A stretch of 64,000 nucleotides of DNA from Rhizobium nepotum 39/7 (GTDB lineage Bacteria > Pseudomonadota > Alphaproteobacteria > Rhizobiales > Rhizobiaceae): assembly GCF_000949865.1 (NCBI RefSeq), contig NZ_JWJH01000016.1:1-64000 (forward strand), in the 5' to 3' direction. The translations under genes and the position numbers were made by a program. The notes beneath the pieces are model-generated. The model was given only the letters and a program-made list of their open reading frames with translations. It was not told the origin of the DNA and did not search any database. This document shows, in pieces, positions 10,554 through 21,339 of the stretch (positions within the stretch are counted from its first letter, which is position 1; each line of letters starts with the position of its first letter).

Positions 10554-10579
10554 AAAGCCCGACCTTGCGATCGGGCTTT
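10554..10579 (-). terminator. Terminator of the rpiA-DUF2059 unit
   Basis: AAAGCCCGA and TCGGGCTTT form a 9-bp stem with an 8-base loop, 28 bp beyond the DUF2059 stop on the minus strand and followed there by TTCATT. Confidence 0.8.
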
Positions 10580-10607
10580 GAATATTTCTGAACCTGAACA
10601 GGTCGAC

Positions 10608-11174
10608 TTAAGGCTTGGGAGCCGGAGCGCCGCCCGTGGCGTTCTGATCGGCCGGAAGCGGCTTCAGATCGGCGCCTGCCACCTTCTGCAGCTCGGTCAT
10701 GCTGGAGGTGTTGAGGTCACGATTGATACCGGCGGCCCAGATGTCGGCGGCCTTCATCAGCTCGCGCGTGGCAATCGGGCCATCCTTCAGAAGCTTCTTG
10801 CCAGCGTCGCTGCTGTAGAAGGCGGAAATGGCGTTCAGCTCTTCGACGGTGAAGGCGCGCGCATAGGTAAGTGCCGCCTCACGTTCCAGATCGGCGCGGC
10901 GCGACGCAAGCTCAAGCGCCTTGGCGTCGACGGTCGCGGTGATCGCGTCCTGCACGTTCGGAGACGCCTGAATGAGTTCGGCCTTCAGACGCTCCGCCAG
11001 ACCCGGCAGGATGTCGTCAAAACGGTCGGTAACGCCAAGAGAGCCGATTGCCTGCCGTGCGGCAGCGATATGTGCTTCCGAAATTTCCTGAGCGCGTACG
11101 GCAGTACCGAACACGATGCCGGAAATGAGGATCGAAGCAGCGGCAGCTTTGCCCAGTCCCGCTAGTTTGATCAT
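10608..11174 (-). CDS. Exported DUF2059 protein
   Basis: A 188-residue protein with a clear signal peptide (hydrophobic residues 8-25, cleavage near VRAQ). The mature part is helical and matches the DUF2059 family, with the typical FTVEELNAISAFYSSDAGKKLL segment in the second half. The tail is proline/alanine-rich. Function of the family is unknown; the location should be periplasmic. rpiA ends 16 bp upstream on the same strand, so the two are likely co-transcribed, a pairing that is common in rhizobia but mechanistically unexplained. Confidence 0.88.
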   Translation of the reverse strand: MIKLAGLGKAAAASILISGIVFGTAVRAQEISEAHIAAARQAIGSLGVTDRFDDILPGLAERLKAELIQASPNVQDAITATVDAKALELASRRADLEREAALTYARAFTVEELNAISAFYSSDAGKKLLKDGPIATRELMKAADIWAAGINRDLNTSSMTELQKVAGADLKPLPADQNATGGAPAPKP

Positions 11175-11190
11175 GAAAATCTCGCTCCTG

Positions 11191-11886
11191 TTATACTGCC
11201 TGCATCACGCGGGCGCCTTCAGGACCCGCGATGATGGCAAGCGATGCCAAATTTATGAAAAGTCCGTGCTCGACAACACCGGGAATCGTGTTCAGCTCGC
11301 GTGCAAGCGCTTCTGCATCAGGAATACGGCCAAAAGATGCGTCGAGAATGAGATGTCCGCCATCCGTCATGAAGACGCCGTCGCCCGACGAACGCATCGT
11401 CAGCGTGCCGGACAGGCCGGACCGCGCCGCCAGTTTTTCGATGGCGATCCGTGTCGCCACCTGGCCGAACGGGTTGATTTCGATGGGAAGCGGAAAGGCG
11501 CCAAGCGTTTCCACGACCTTGCTCTGGTCGGCGATGACGATCATGCGGGCGGATGCCGCCGCCACGATCTTTTCGCGCAGAAGCGCACCGCCGCCGCCCT
11601 TGACGAGCCGCAGCCCGTAATCCACCTCGTCCGCGCCATCGACGGTCAGGTCCAGTTCCGGTAATTCATCGAGGGATTTCAGCGGCACACCAAGCTCTAC
11701 GCACAGACGCGCGGTACGCTCGGACGTCGGCACACCTTCGACCTTCAGACCGGCAGCGACCTTTTCCGCCAGAAGCCTGACGAATTCCTCTGCCGTCGAA
11801 CCCGTGCCGATACCAAGCCGCATCCCGTCTTGCACATGGGACAATGCGGCCTCGGCGGCCTTGATCTTCATCTGGCGGGCATCCAT
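11191..11886 (-). CDS. rpiA: Ribose-5-phosphate isomerase A
   Basis: A 231-residue enzyme interconverting ribose 5-phosphate and ribulose 5-phosphate in the pentose phosphate pathway. Recognised by the N-terminal [11 protein letters not shown] phosphate-binding loop, the DGADEVD motif and the [13 protein letters not shown] motif, all hallmark RpiA segments. Length is normal. It heads a two-gene unit with the DUF2059 gene and is divergent from the phosphatase gene that begins 190 bp away. Confidence 0.97.
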   Translation of the reverse strand: MDARQMKIKAAEAALSHVQDGMRLGIGTGSTAEEFVRLLAEKVAAGLKVEGVPTSERTARLCVELGVPLKSLDELPELDLTVDGADEVDYGLRLVKGGGGALLREKIVAAASARMIVIADQSKVVETLGAFPLPIEINPFGQVATRIAIEKLAARSGLSGTLTMRSSGDGVFMTDGGHLILDASFGRIPDAEALARELNTIPGVVEHGLFINLASLAIIAGPEGARVMQAV

Positions 11887-12076
11887 GTGCCTGAAACTCC
11901 GGTAGCTTTGTCGTCGCCGTGCTGTTTACACGGGTCGAAAGCCAAACGAAAGCCTTTTTCAAGGCAACGAACAGAACGTTGCAGTGCGGTTGCAAAGCGA
12001 AAGCCGTTTGCCTAGGCTTGGCCGTAACGAACGTACCGACATCATCACCAGAAGCATTCTCCAAGAGGCCAGTTCC

Positions 12077-12778
12077 TTGACATCCCGCCCGCTCTCCCCG
12101 CTCGCCATCTTCGACCTCGACGGCACCCTGGTCGATACCGCGGCCGATCTCGTCTCGAGCCTCAACCACACCATCGCCGCCGCCGGCCTTGCCCCCGTCA
12201 CCTATGACGACCTGACGCATCTCGTCGGCCAGGGCGCGCGCGTAATGATCAAGCGGGCCTTCGCGCTCAGGCAGGCGGAATTGCCGGAAGTCGAGCTGGA
12301 GCCGCTCTATGAGCGCTTCATCACCCATTATCGCGCGGAAATGCCCGGCGAAAGCCGCCCTTATCCCGGCATCGTCAGCACGCTGGATGCGCTCTCGGCC
12401 GCCGGCATCACGCTTGCCGTCTGCACCAACAAGACCGAAATCCTCGCGCTCCCGCTGCTCGAAAAACTGGATCTCACCAAATATTTCGCCGCCATCACCT
12501 GCGGCGACACCTTCGCCTTCCGCAAACCCGATGCGCGCCACATTCTCGGCACCATCGAAAAGGCTGGCGGCGACCCGCAGCGATCCATCATGGTCGGTGA
12601 CAGCATCAACGATATTCTCGCCGCCAGAAACGCTGCCGTGCCATCGATCGGCGTCACTTTCGGTTATTCCGATGTGCCGATGACCGAACTCGAACCGGAT
12701 GTCGTGATCGACGATTTCGTCGCCCTGACGCCGGCACTGTTCGAGCAGCTGATTGCCAAGGGCGCCGCTGCGGCCTGA
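12077..12778 (+). CDS. gph: Phosphoglycolate phosphatase (HAD family)
   Basis: A 233-residue HAD-superfamily hydrolase. Motif I is FDLDGTLVDT with nucleophile Asp13 and acid/base Asp15; CTNK supplies motif II, and MVGDSINDI motif IV. The DLVSSLNHTI cap segment and overall length fit Gph, which removes 2-phosphoglycolate. No ATG lies near the domain start; a TTG at 12077 preceded by AAGAGG about 8 bases away is the best start. Specificity within HAD enzymes is an inference, although the match to rhizobial Gph is strong. Confidence 0.88.
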   Translation: MTSRPLSPLAIFDLDGTLVDTAADLVSSLNHTIAAAGLAPVTYDDLTHLVGQGARVMIKRAFALRQAELPEVELEPLYERFITHYRAEMPGESRPYPGIVSTLDALSAAGITLAVCTNKTEILALPLLEKLDLTKYFAAITCGDTFAFRKPDARHILGTIEKAGGDPQRSIMVGDSINDILAARNAAVPSIGVTFGYSDVPMTELEPDVVIDDFVALTPALFEQLIAKGAAAA

Positions 12779-12827
12779 AACGGTAGACCGGGCCAAAAAA
12801 GCGCCAGAGAACGGCGTTTCTCTCTGC

Positions 12828-12940
12828 CGTCATGCCGGACTAGATCCGGCATCCAGCTACGGCGCGTCTGCGGCGTGAAAAGTCTTCTTGCGATCAAAGA
12901 CTTGATCGCACTAGACCCCGGCTCAAGGCCGGGGTGACGG
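12828..12940. repeat. RIME-like palindromic intergenic element, copy 1
   Basis: About 113 bp with terminal inverted repeats (CCGTCATGCCGG at the left, GGCCGGGGTGACGG at the right) and an inner arm GATCAAAGACTTGATC. It shares this plan with elements at 43092, 49163 and 57501. It resembles the Rhizobium-specific intergenic mosaic elements; the family name is from memory. Confidence 0.8.
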
Positions 12941-12964
12941 AGTGCGGATGCTGCCCCATCAAAC

Positions 12965-12993
12965 AAAAAAAGCGCCGTTTCCGGCGCTTTTTT
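12965..12993. terminator. Bidirectional terminator between gph and the L,D-transpeptidase
   Basis: AGCGCCG and CGGCGCT form a stem closed by TTTC, with A runs on the left and T6 on the right, serving convergent genes. Confidence 0.9.
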
Positions 12994-13007
12994 CGATGAA
13001 ATTTCTA

Positions 13008-14951
13008 TCAGATAGACGCGGCCCGCGCCTTCGTCGTCACCTGAAATGCCTTTTGGACGTAGCTGTCGCGGTCATAGACGTCGTCGAAGAACTGCACCTT
13101 GCCGGCCTTGTCCGGCCAGGCGGTGAAATAGGCCACGTAGACCGGTATCTTCTCCGGCACCTGCACGGCGCGGTTCTTGCCGGATGCTATCTGTTCGTTG
13201 ACCTTGTCGACGCTGGTTCCCAGAACGGCCGCTGCCATGCGGCGCGGATCGACCAGACGGATACAGCCATGGCTCAGCGCCCGCATGTCGCGGTTGAAGA
13301 AGCTCTTGGCCGGCGTGTCGTGCATGTAGATGGCATGTGCGTTGGGGAAGAGGATTTTCAGGTCGCCCAGCGCATTGTCGCTGCTCGGCGGCTGGCGCAC
13401 CGAAATGGCATTGGTGGAGCCGTACCAGTTGACGCTGGAGGAAGAGACCGCACGGCCGCCCACCTGAACCTCGTAACCCATCCGGTCGAGATAGGACGGA
13501 TCGCGGCGTAATTTCGGCAACATCTCGTTGACGATGATCGATTGCGGCACGCCCCAATAGGGGTTGAATTCGACAGTCTGGATCTCGTCCTGGAAGAAGT
13601 AGGTCTGGTTGGCCTTGGAGCCGACCACCACCTTCATGCCGAACTGTTCCTGGCCATCATTGTGGTAATAGGCCATGAAGGCGGGCTGGTTGATCAGGAC
13701 GTAGCGTTGGCCGAGATCGGCCGGCAGCCAGCGGACCTGCTCCATCGCCACCTGCACCTTGGCGATCCGGGCATCGTTGCTTTCGCCGACCATGGCACGC
13801 ACGGTGGCGCGGCCGATGACACCATCAGCCTTCAGGCCGTTTTCGCTCTGGAACGCCTTCACCAGATCGACGAGATCAGGCGTATAGTCCGGCGCCTGCT
13901 GATAGCCGGAAATGATGGCCGCATGCTCCACCTTGAAGGCGGGCGAGGCGCGATGTTCGATCGCCTTGACGACATTGGCCATTTCCGCGCTGCTGTTGCC
14001 GGGTTTCAGCACCAGATCGGCGGGAACGTTGACGGTATGGGCAGCATCGCCCTCACCGCGCAACCGCGCCAGCTCGGCCTTCAGCGCCAGATATTCGGCG
14101 CTCGAAGGTTCGCGGCTGCGCAGGTAAGCTGCAACATCGGGGCTGAGGCTCGCAAGCTTCAGCACGGATGCGAGGTTGACGGTCTTGCGCTTGAAATCAT
14201 GGTAACCGGACAGCCGGTTCGGATCGACGCGGCCACGGACCGTATCCTGCACGTAAGCCAGAACCTTGGCGGAAAGTGCCAACTCGAACTGCATCTGCGC
14301 CCGCTGATAGGCGTCGGAGGTCGATACGGACGCCACTTCCACCGGCGTGCCGGACGCGTTCGCGCCAGCATTGATGCTGGCGGTTACATCCTTCGCCGGT
14401 GCGGAAATGCTGTAATCGGCCGGATCGAGGCCGCTTTCGCCAACCGTGTCGAAAAACGCAATGACAGCGTTCGCGCGCGCGGTCAGTTCACCTTCGGAAA
14501 CCCAAAGCGTCTTGCCGCCGGCGCCGTAATAGGCCTCGAGAGCCTTGCCGATTTCGGGCGTGGCGCTGAATTTGAGATTGGCGAGACCTTCGCCGAAATT
14601 GGCGGTATTCACCGCACGGGCCGCATCCGCCTTGTAGTCGTAATAACGCGGGCCGGAGACACGCGGCAGAGGTTCGGGATCGGATGCATCGGCGCTCACG
14701 CTCGGTGCTGCCCTCGACGGCGAGGTAACAATACCGGCCGGCGGCAATTCACCGCGATCGCGCGCAACCTTGCCGGGTCCACCACGCAAAAGGTCCATCA
14801 GCGTTACCGCGCCGGCGCTGCCAGGCAGAGCGGTGGAAACGGAAAGACCGAGAGCCAGCACCAGCGCTGCCGATGTTTTTCCAGATGTGACTTGCAATTT
14901 GATCCTCGTAGCACCCAGCGCCGCCAACGAAGACGGAGCATCCAGTTTCAT
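13008..14951 (-). CDS. L,D-transpeptidase, YcbB/LdtD type
   Basis: A 647-residue exported enzyme. An N-terminal hydrophobic segment (about residues 25-45) acts as signal or anchor. A long scaffold region follows, then a peptidoglycan-binding helical domain (around LVDLVKAFQSENGLKADGVIG), then the YkuD catalytic domain with HD...SHGCIRL, catalytic Cys563. The domain order and length match LdtD/YcbB, which forms 3-3 cross-links in peptidoglycan. Agrobacterium-type rhizobia rely heavily on L,D-transpeptidation for polar growth, which fits. It is divergent from fumC across a 409-bp gap. Confidence 0.92.
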   Translation of the reverse strand: MKLDAPSSLAALGATRIKLQVTSGKTSAALVLALGLSVSTALPGSAGAVTLMDLLRGGPGKVARDRGELPPAGIVTSPSRAAPSVSADASDPEPLPRVSGPRYYDYKADAARAVNTANFGEGLANLKFSATPEIGKALEAYYGAGGKTLWVSEGELTARANAVIAFFDTVGESGLDPADYSISAPAKDVTASINAGANASGTPVEVASVSTSDAYQRAQMQFELALSAKVLAYVQDTVRGRVDPNRLSGYHDFKRKTVNLASVLKLASLSPDVAAYLRSREPSSAEYLALKAELARLRGEGDAAHTVNVPADLVLKPGNSSAEMANVVKAIEHRASPAFKVEHAAIISGYQQAPDYTPDLVDLVKAFQSENGLKADGVIGRATVRAMVGESNDARIAKVQVAMEQVRWLPADLGQRYVLINQPAFMAYYHNDGQEQFGMKVVVGSKANQTYFFQDEIQTVEFNPYWGVPQSIIVNEMLPKLRRDPSYLDRMGYEVQVGGRAVSSSSVNWYGSTNAISVRQPPSSDNALGDLKILFPNAHAIYMHDTPAKSFFNRDMRALSHGCIRLVDPRRMAAAVLGTSVDKVNEQIASGKNRAVQVPEKIPVYVAYFTAWPDKAGKVQFFDDVYDRDSYVQKAFQVTTKARAASI

Positions 14952-15360
14952 GCTTGTCTAGCCGATAGCCGGCCCGTTGAAAAGAAAACGCCCGAAGTCC
15001 GAAACAGATCGAAATGAACCTCATGATACGGCCAAAACCGTAAAAACGTAATTTCCAGAATTGGCGAGAATGGTTAAATTTCCATTTATTTCATCCACTT
15101 TGCCGTGGCCGAGCCACGTCGTTCCGCCCCATAAAACCCCAGTTTTTCAGCCTTTTATCGACGTAGTAAAAATGACACGCCAAGGTCTTTTTCTCCACCG
15201 GGCAAGATGCGCGCCCAAAACACCTTGTGAAGCGGGAAATATCTGCCCGGCAGGCCTCGCGACGCTTTCCTTGCCGGCGCGATGATTCTATATATCGGCG
15301 CGCGCAAGGCGGGCGAAGGTGCCGTTTTGGCGGAGGAAAACGAGTAAAAAGGCAAGACTG
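14952..15360. other. Intergenic region between divergent L,D-transpeptidase and fumC
   Basis: About 410 bp with no gene I can support. It should contain both divergent promoters. The part at 15060-15170 is relatively AT-rich. I see no long hairpin or repeat. Confidence 0.6.
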
Positions 15361-16752
15361 ATGACAGCCACACGGACGGAAACCGATACATTTGGACCCA
15401 TTGAAGTTCAGGCCGATCGCTATTGGGGCGCGCAGGCTCAGCGCTCGCTCGGCAACTTCAAGATCGGCTGGGAAAAGCAGCCCGCCTCTGTCGTTCGCGC
15501 GCTCGGCATCGTCAAGCAGGCAGCGGCCCGCGCCAACATGGCGCTTGCCAGCCTCGACCCCAAGGTCGGTGACGCCATCATCGCAGCCGCACAGGAAGTC
15601 ATCGACGGCAAGCTGACAGAACATTTTCCGCTGGTCGTCTGGCAGACCGGCTCCGGCACCCAGTCCAACATGAACGCCAATGAGGTGATTTCGAACCGCG
15701 CAATCGAAATGCTCGGCGGCGAAATGGGCACCAAGAAGCCGGTTCACCCCAACGACCACGTCAATATGAGCCAGTCCTCGAACGACACCTACCCGACAGC
15801 GATGCATATCGCCTGCGTGGAAGAGATCGTTCACCACCTGCTGCCGGCCCTCAAGCACCTGCACAAGGCGCTGGAAGCCAAGGTCAAGCAGTTCGAGCAC
15901 ATCATCAAGATCGGCCGCACCCACACCCAGGATGCCACGCCGCTGACGCTCGGGCAGGAATTTTCCGGTTATGCCGCGCAGGTCGCCTCGGCCATCGCCA
16001 ATATCGAACTCACCCTGCCCGCACTCTCCAAGCTCGCCCAGGGCGGCACGGCTGTTGGCACGGGTCTCAACGCCCCCATCGGTTTCGCCGAAAAGGTCGC
16101 CGACGAAATCTCCAAAATCACCGGCCTGCCCTTCGTAACCGCGCCGAACAAGTTCGAGGCGCTTGCCTCGCACGATTCCATGGTCTTCTCGCATGGCGCG
16201 ATCAATGCAGCCGCCGCAGCGCTGTTCAAGATCGCCAACGACATCCGCTTCCTCGGCTCCGGCCCGCGCGCCGGTCTTGGCGAATTGTCGCTGCCGGAAA
16301 ACGAACCCGGCTCGTCGATCATGCCGGGCAAGGTCAACCCGACCCAGTCCGAAGCGCTGACGCAGGTTTGCGCCCACATCTTCGGCAACAATGCAGCGCT
16401 CTCCTTCGCAGGTTCGCAGGGACACTTCGAACTGAACGTCTATAACCCGATGATGGCCTATAACTTCCTGCAATCGGTCCAGCTTCTGGGCGATGCCGCC
16501 GTCTCCTTCACCGACAATTGCGTCGTCGGTATCGAGGCACGCGAAGACAACATCCGGAAGGGCGTCGAGAACTCGCTGATGCTCGTTACCGCGCTCAACA
16601 GCAAGCTCGGCTACGACATCTGCGCCAAGATCGCCAAGACCGCACACAAGAACGGCACGACCCTGCGCGACGAGGCCGTCGGTGGCGGATACCTCACCAA
16701 CGAGGAATTCGACCAGTATGTGCGCCCGGAGAATATGATCGGGCCGAAGTAA
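15361..16752 (+). CDS. fumC: Fumarate hydratase, class II
   Basis: A 463-residue iron-independent fumarase of the TCA cycle, converting fumarate and malate. The superfamily signature [11 protein letters not shown] is at residues 317-327, with GSGTQSNMN and [11 protein letters not shown] substrate-site segments upstream. The start at 15361 ([12 protein letters not shown]) matches FumC N-termini; an upstream ATG at 15319 would add an atypical basic extension. A strong terminator follows after about 30 bp, so it appears monocistronic. Confidence 0.97.
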   Translation: MTATRTETDTFGPIEVQADRYWGAQAQRSLGNFKIGWEKQPASVVRALGIVKQAAARANMALASLDPKVGDAIIAAAQEVIDGKLTEHFPLVVWQTGSGTQSNMNANEVISNRAIEMLGGEMGTKKPVHPNDHVNMSQSSNDTYPTAMHIACVEEIVHHLLPALKHLHKALEAKVKQFEHIIKIGRTHTQDATPLTLGQEFSGYAAQVASAIANIELTLPALSKLAQGGTAVGTGLNAPIGFAEKVADEISKITGLPFVTAPNKFEALASHDSMVFSHGAINAAAAALFKIANDIRFLGSGPRAGLGELSLPENEPGSSIMPGKVNPTQSEALTQVCAHIFGNNAALSFAGSQGHFELNVYNPMMAYNFLQSVQLLGDAAVSFTDNCVVGIEAREDNIRKGVENSLMLVTALNSKLGYDICAKIAKTAHKNGTTLRDEAVGGGYLTNEEFDQYVRPENMIGPK

Positions 16753-16781
16753 GCTGATCGGGGTTTATCGCTGGAATAGAG

Positions 16782-16805
16782 AACGGGCCTTCGGGCCCGT
16801 TTTTT
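16782..16805 (+). terminator. fumC terminator
   Basis: AACGGGCC-TTCG-GGCCCGTT: an 8-bp stem with a stable UUCG tetraloop, followed by a T run. Confidence 0.93.
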
Positions 16806-16871
16806 GTTTCGCGCGCAAGAGAAGATTGCTCAAGTCCGGCATGAGGGAAAATGGCTGTTCGATTCCCCAAT

Positions 16872-16895
16872 AAAAAAGGGCCGCAAAAGCGGCCC
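16872..16895 (-). terminator. pyrG terminator
   Basis: GGGCCGC-AAAA-GCGGCCC, with six A on the plus strand giving a U run on the minus strand. It sits 20 bp past the pyrG stop. Confidence 0.9.
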
Positions 16896-16915
16896 TCTTC
16901 GTATCATTCAAACCG

Positions 16916-18691
<1,776 letters not shown>

Positions 18692-18703
18692 TCATAACCG
18701 GGC

Positions 18704-19147
18704 TTATTGACCGGTCGGAACTGCGTTCGGATCGGCGGGCTTCGCCGGTGCCGGGGCTGCCGCGCCGGGGGCGGCCGGAGCCGTCTGCGCGGGCGCCGCT
18801 GCGCCATTGTTGGTCGGAACGCCATTCTCAGCCGGAGCCGGCGTCTGTGCCGGACCGAGCGTGTCGAGAACGCCGTTGCCCTGACCCTGCGTCGCCGGAA
18901 TGCGGTTCAGAATATCGGTCGGGCGTGATTCGTAGCGGGTCAGAAGACCAAGCCCGAGCGACGTCACGAAGAACAGCGCGGCAAGGATCGCCGTTGCGCG
19001 CGTCAGCGCATTGGCTGTTCCGCGCGCGGACATGAAGCCCGAACCGCCGCCAATGCCGAGGCCGCCGCCTTCGGAACGCTGGATCAGAACCACGCCGACA
19101 AGCGCCAGCACGATCATGAGGTGAATAACAATCAAAACGGTCTGCAT
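18704..19147 (-). CDS. secG: Preprotein translocase subunit SecG
   Basis: A 147-residue inner-membrane component of the SecYEG channel. The first 75 residues are a standard SecG: a hydrophobic helix from residue 2, the loop with QRSEGGGLGIGGG, and a second helix (AILAALFFVTSLGLGLLT). The remaining 70 residues are an alanine/proline-rich tail, longer than in enteric SecG but common in alphaproteobacteria. The start at 19147 (MQTVLIVIHL) is chosen by homology; an in-frame ATG at 19162 is possible. Confidence 0.93.
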   Translation of the reverse strand: MQTVLIVIHLMIVLALVGVVLIQRSEGGGLGIGGGSGFMSARGTANALTRATAILAALFFVTSLGLGLLTRYESRPTDILNRIPATQGQGNGVLDTLGPAQTPAPAENGVPTNNGAAAPAQTAPAAPGAAAPAPAKPADPNAVPTGQ

Positions 19148-19262
19148 GACAATCCATTCCATGCCCCGCGCGGAGCACTACAAAGAAGGTTTCGCGGCTC
19201 TTTACATGAGGCGAAGGCTTATTCCAAGCCCCTTTCCCGCCTCTATGGCAGGAAAGCTTGTC

Positions 19263-20033
19263 TCAAGCCGTCAGTTGCTCGTATGCCGCATAGATGGAAA
19301 GGAAGTCGGAGGCTTTCAAGCTCGCGCCGCCGATCAGTGCGCCGTCGACATTATCGACGCCCATCAGCTCCAGCGCATTGGCGGGCTTCACCGAGCCGCC
19401 GTAAAGAATACGCATGGTCTTGCCTTCGCCGCCGAAGCGCTTGACCAGTTCGTCGCGCATGAAGGCATGCGCCTCGCGCACATTTTCCGTGGTCGGTGTC
19501 AGACCCGTGCCGATCGCCCAGACCGGCTCATAGGCAATGACGGTGTTTTCGGCGGTTGCCTCGTCCGGCAGGGAGCCGGCGAGCTGGCGCTTGAGGATAT
19601 CGAGCGTCTGGCCCGCCTTGCGCTCATCCGCCGTCTCGCCGATGCAGACGATGGCGATAAGATCGGCCTCATGGGCGGCGACGGCCTTGGCGCGGACCAG
19701 ATGATCCGTCTCGGCATGGTCGGTGCGGCGCTCGGAATGGCCGACGATGACATGGGTGCCGAAGCAATCCGCAATCATCTCGGCGGAAATGTCGCCCGTA
19801 TGCGCGCCGGAAACATTCTGATGGCAATCCTGCCCGCCGATCATCAACGGGCTGTCGTCGCACAGCGCGGTTGCCACATAGAGCAGCGTCGATGGCGGGC
19901 AGATCAGCGCATCCACCTTCTCGGAAAGCGCGCCCTTGACGCCCTCTGCCATGGCCTTGATCTGATCGAGCGACGAACGGGTACCGTTCATCTTCCAGTT
20001 TCCGGCTACAAGCGGTCGAACATTCGGCGTCAT
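19263..20033 (-). CDS. tpiA: Triosephosphate isomerase
   Basis: A 256-residue TIM-barrel enzyme interconverting dihydroxyacetone phosphate and glyceraldehyde 3-phosphate. Asn12/Lys14 in GNWKMNG, the catalytic histidine in VIVGHSERR, the catalytic glutamate in [11 protein letters not shown] and the phosphate loop GGSVKP are all present. It lies 115 bp upstream of secG on the same strand, a common order in alphaproteobacteria. Confidence 0.97.
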   Translation of the reverse strand: MTPNVRPLVAGNWKMNGTRSSLDQIKAMAEGVKGALSEKVDALICPPSTLLYVATALCDDSPLMIGGQDCHQNVSGAHTGDISAEMIADCFGTHVIVGHSERRTDHAETDHLVRAKAVAAHEADLIAIVCIGETADERKAGQTLDILKRQLAGSLPDEATAENTVIAYEPVWAIGTGLTPTTENVREAHAFMRDELVKRFGGEGKTMRILYGGSVKPANALELMGVDNVDGALIGGASLKASDFLSIYAAYEQLTA

Positions 20034-20247
20034 GCGTATCCCATTCCCTTTGTCTCGGCGACCGCTTGCGCGGACACCCCTTCCCTTAAGCCGCCTGGCG
20101 GCCCCTAATCGCGACAGAAACCCTGCCGGAAATCCCGGAATATTTCTTTAAACGGAGCCGGTAACAAATGGTACAAAAAAGCGGCCAGAAGGTTCAAAAC
20201 GGCGGTCAATTTCGCGAAATTCGCCAGCGCAGACCCAAATCGAAGCC

Positions 20248-21129
20248 TTAGCGGCTCAAAATCCAGTTCAAAACCGCCCGCCAGTCGGTCATGCGCACCG
20301 GCGTTCCATGGCTGCCGGTCTCAAAAAGCGTGAAGCGCGCCGGCTCGCCAGCCTTCAGCATCGCTCGGAAGATCGTCGCCTGCTGGTCGGCGGAATAGAC
20401 CTTGTCGGCGCTGCCATGGGTGAACCACACCGGTTTCTTCGCCTTGGCAAAGGCACTCTTCGGAAAATCGGGATCGACCGCGCCGCCAAGGATCGCCATA
20501 CCCCTGAGATTGTCGACGGTGGCCTTGTCGCGGCTGATGCTGTAGCAGATGAAGCTGCCCATGGAGGCGCAGGCCAACACCACCGGCTTGCCGCCGGATT
20601 TGCGGGCTGCATCGGCAATCAGCGCAGCGATATCGGCAACGCCATTGGCATCGAAGGACCGCACGCTTGGCACATAATAGGTTCCGCCATTGGCGACGGC
20701 GAGATTTTTCAGCCGGTTGAAATTGCCGCTGAACGTATAGTCGTTCATGCCGAGCCGCCGGTCACCGCCACGCCCGTGAATGAAGATCACCGTGAAGGCC
20801 TGACCGGAAGACGGCCCGACGCGGCCCACCTCGAGCGCCCTGCCCTCCACGGATATTGTTTCCAGTGCCTGCGCCTTCTTTGGCGCCATATCCACATATT
20901 GCCGCTTCACCCGGCGCTCCGGCACCTCGTCGCGGCCGTTAATGTCGCGCATCTCCTGATAGTCGATCACCTCCGATGCACCGCCATCAGCAGTGGAAAG
21001 CACCGTCTGGCTGGAAAAAAGCTCGTCCTTGAATGGCCGTAACGGCCCGTCAGCCGCCCCGGCACCGCCCGGCATCACCGCAACAGTCAGACAGAAAAGA
21101 GTACAAAACGTGAAATGAGCTGTGGACAT
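20248..21129 (-). CDS. Exported alpha/beta hydrolase
   Basis: A 293-residue protein with a signal peptide (residues 1-25, ending GAGAADG). The mature part has an alpha/beta-hydrolase fold: an oxyanion-type IFIHGRGGDRR strand-loop, the nucleophile elbow CASMGS with the likely catalytic serine, an aspartate in THGSADKV and a histidine in TGSHGTP near the C-terminus. The triad suggests a periplasmic esterase or thioesterase-like enzyme; the substrate cannot be read from the sequence. It is transcribed divergently from parE. Confidence 0.8.
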   Translation of the reverse strand: MSTAHFTFCTLFCLTVAVMPGGAGAADGPLRPFKDELFSSQTVLSTADGGASEVIDYQEMRDINGRDEVPERRVKRQYVDMAPKKAQALETISVEGRALEVGRVGPSSGQAFTVIFIHGRGGDRRLGMNDYTFSGNFNRLKNLAVANGGTYYVPSVRSFDANGVADIAALIADAARKSGGKPVVLACASMGSFICYSISRDKATVDNLRGMAILGGAVDPDFPKSAFAKAKKPVWFTHGSADKVYSADQQATIFRAMLKAGEPARFTLFETGSHGTPVRMTDWRAVLNWILSR

Positions 21130-21267
21130 GACTTGGTTAACCGTTCATTCGTGGCAGTGAGACTTGCCATTGCAAGGACGGCAGCGCAATCCTCCTGTTG
21201 CGAAACCCTGACATAGTCGTGGCATAGGGTGCGCCGCATTCGGCCACACGCCTTACACGTTTGGCAG

Positions 21268-21273
21268 TATAAT
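21268..21273 (+). promoter_or_regulatory. Candidate -10 box ahead of parE
   Basis: A perfect TATAAT lies 66 bp upstream of the parE start. No good -35 hexamer sits at the normal distance, so the call is tentative. Confidence 0.35.
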
Positions 21274-21339
21274 CGCCCCTATTGGCATACTGATTCGCTT
21301 GGCAAAATTCTGACGACACGCTTTTTTTGAACCTTGGAC

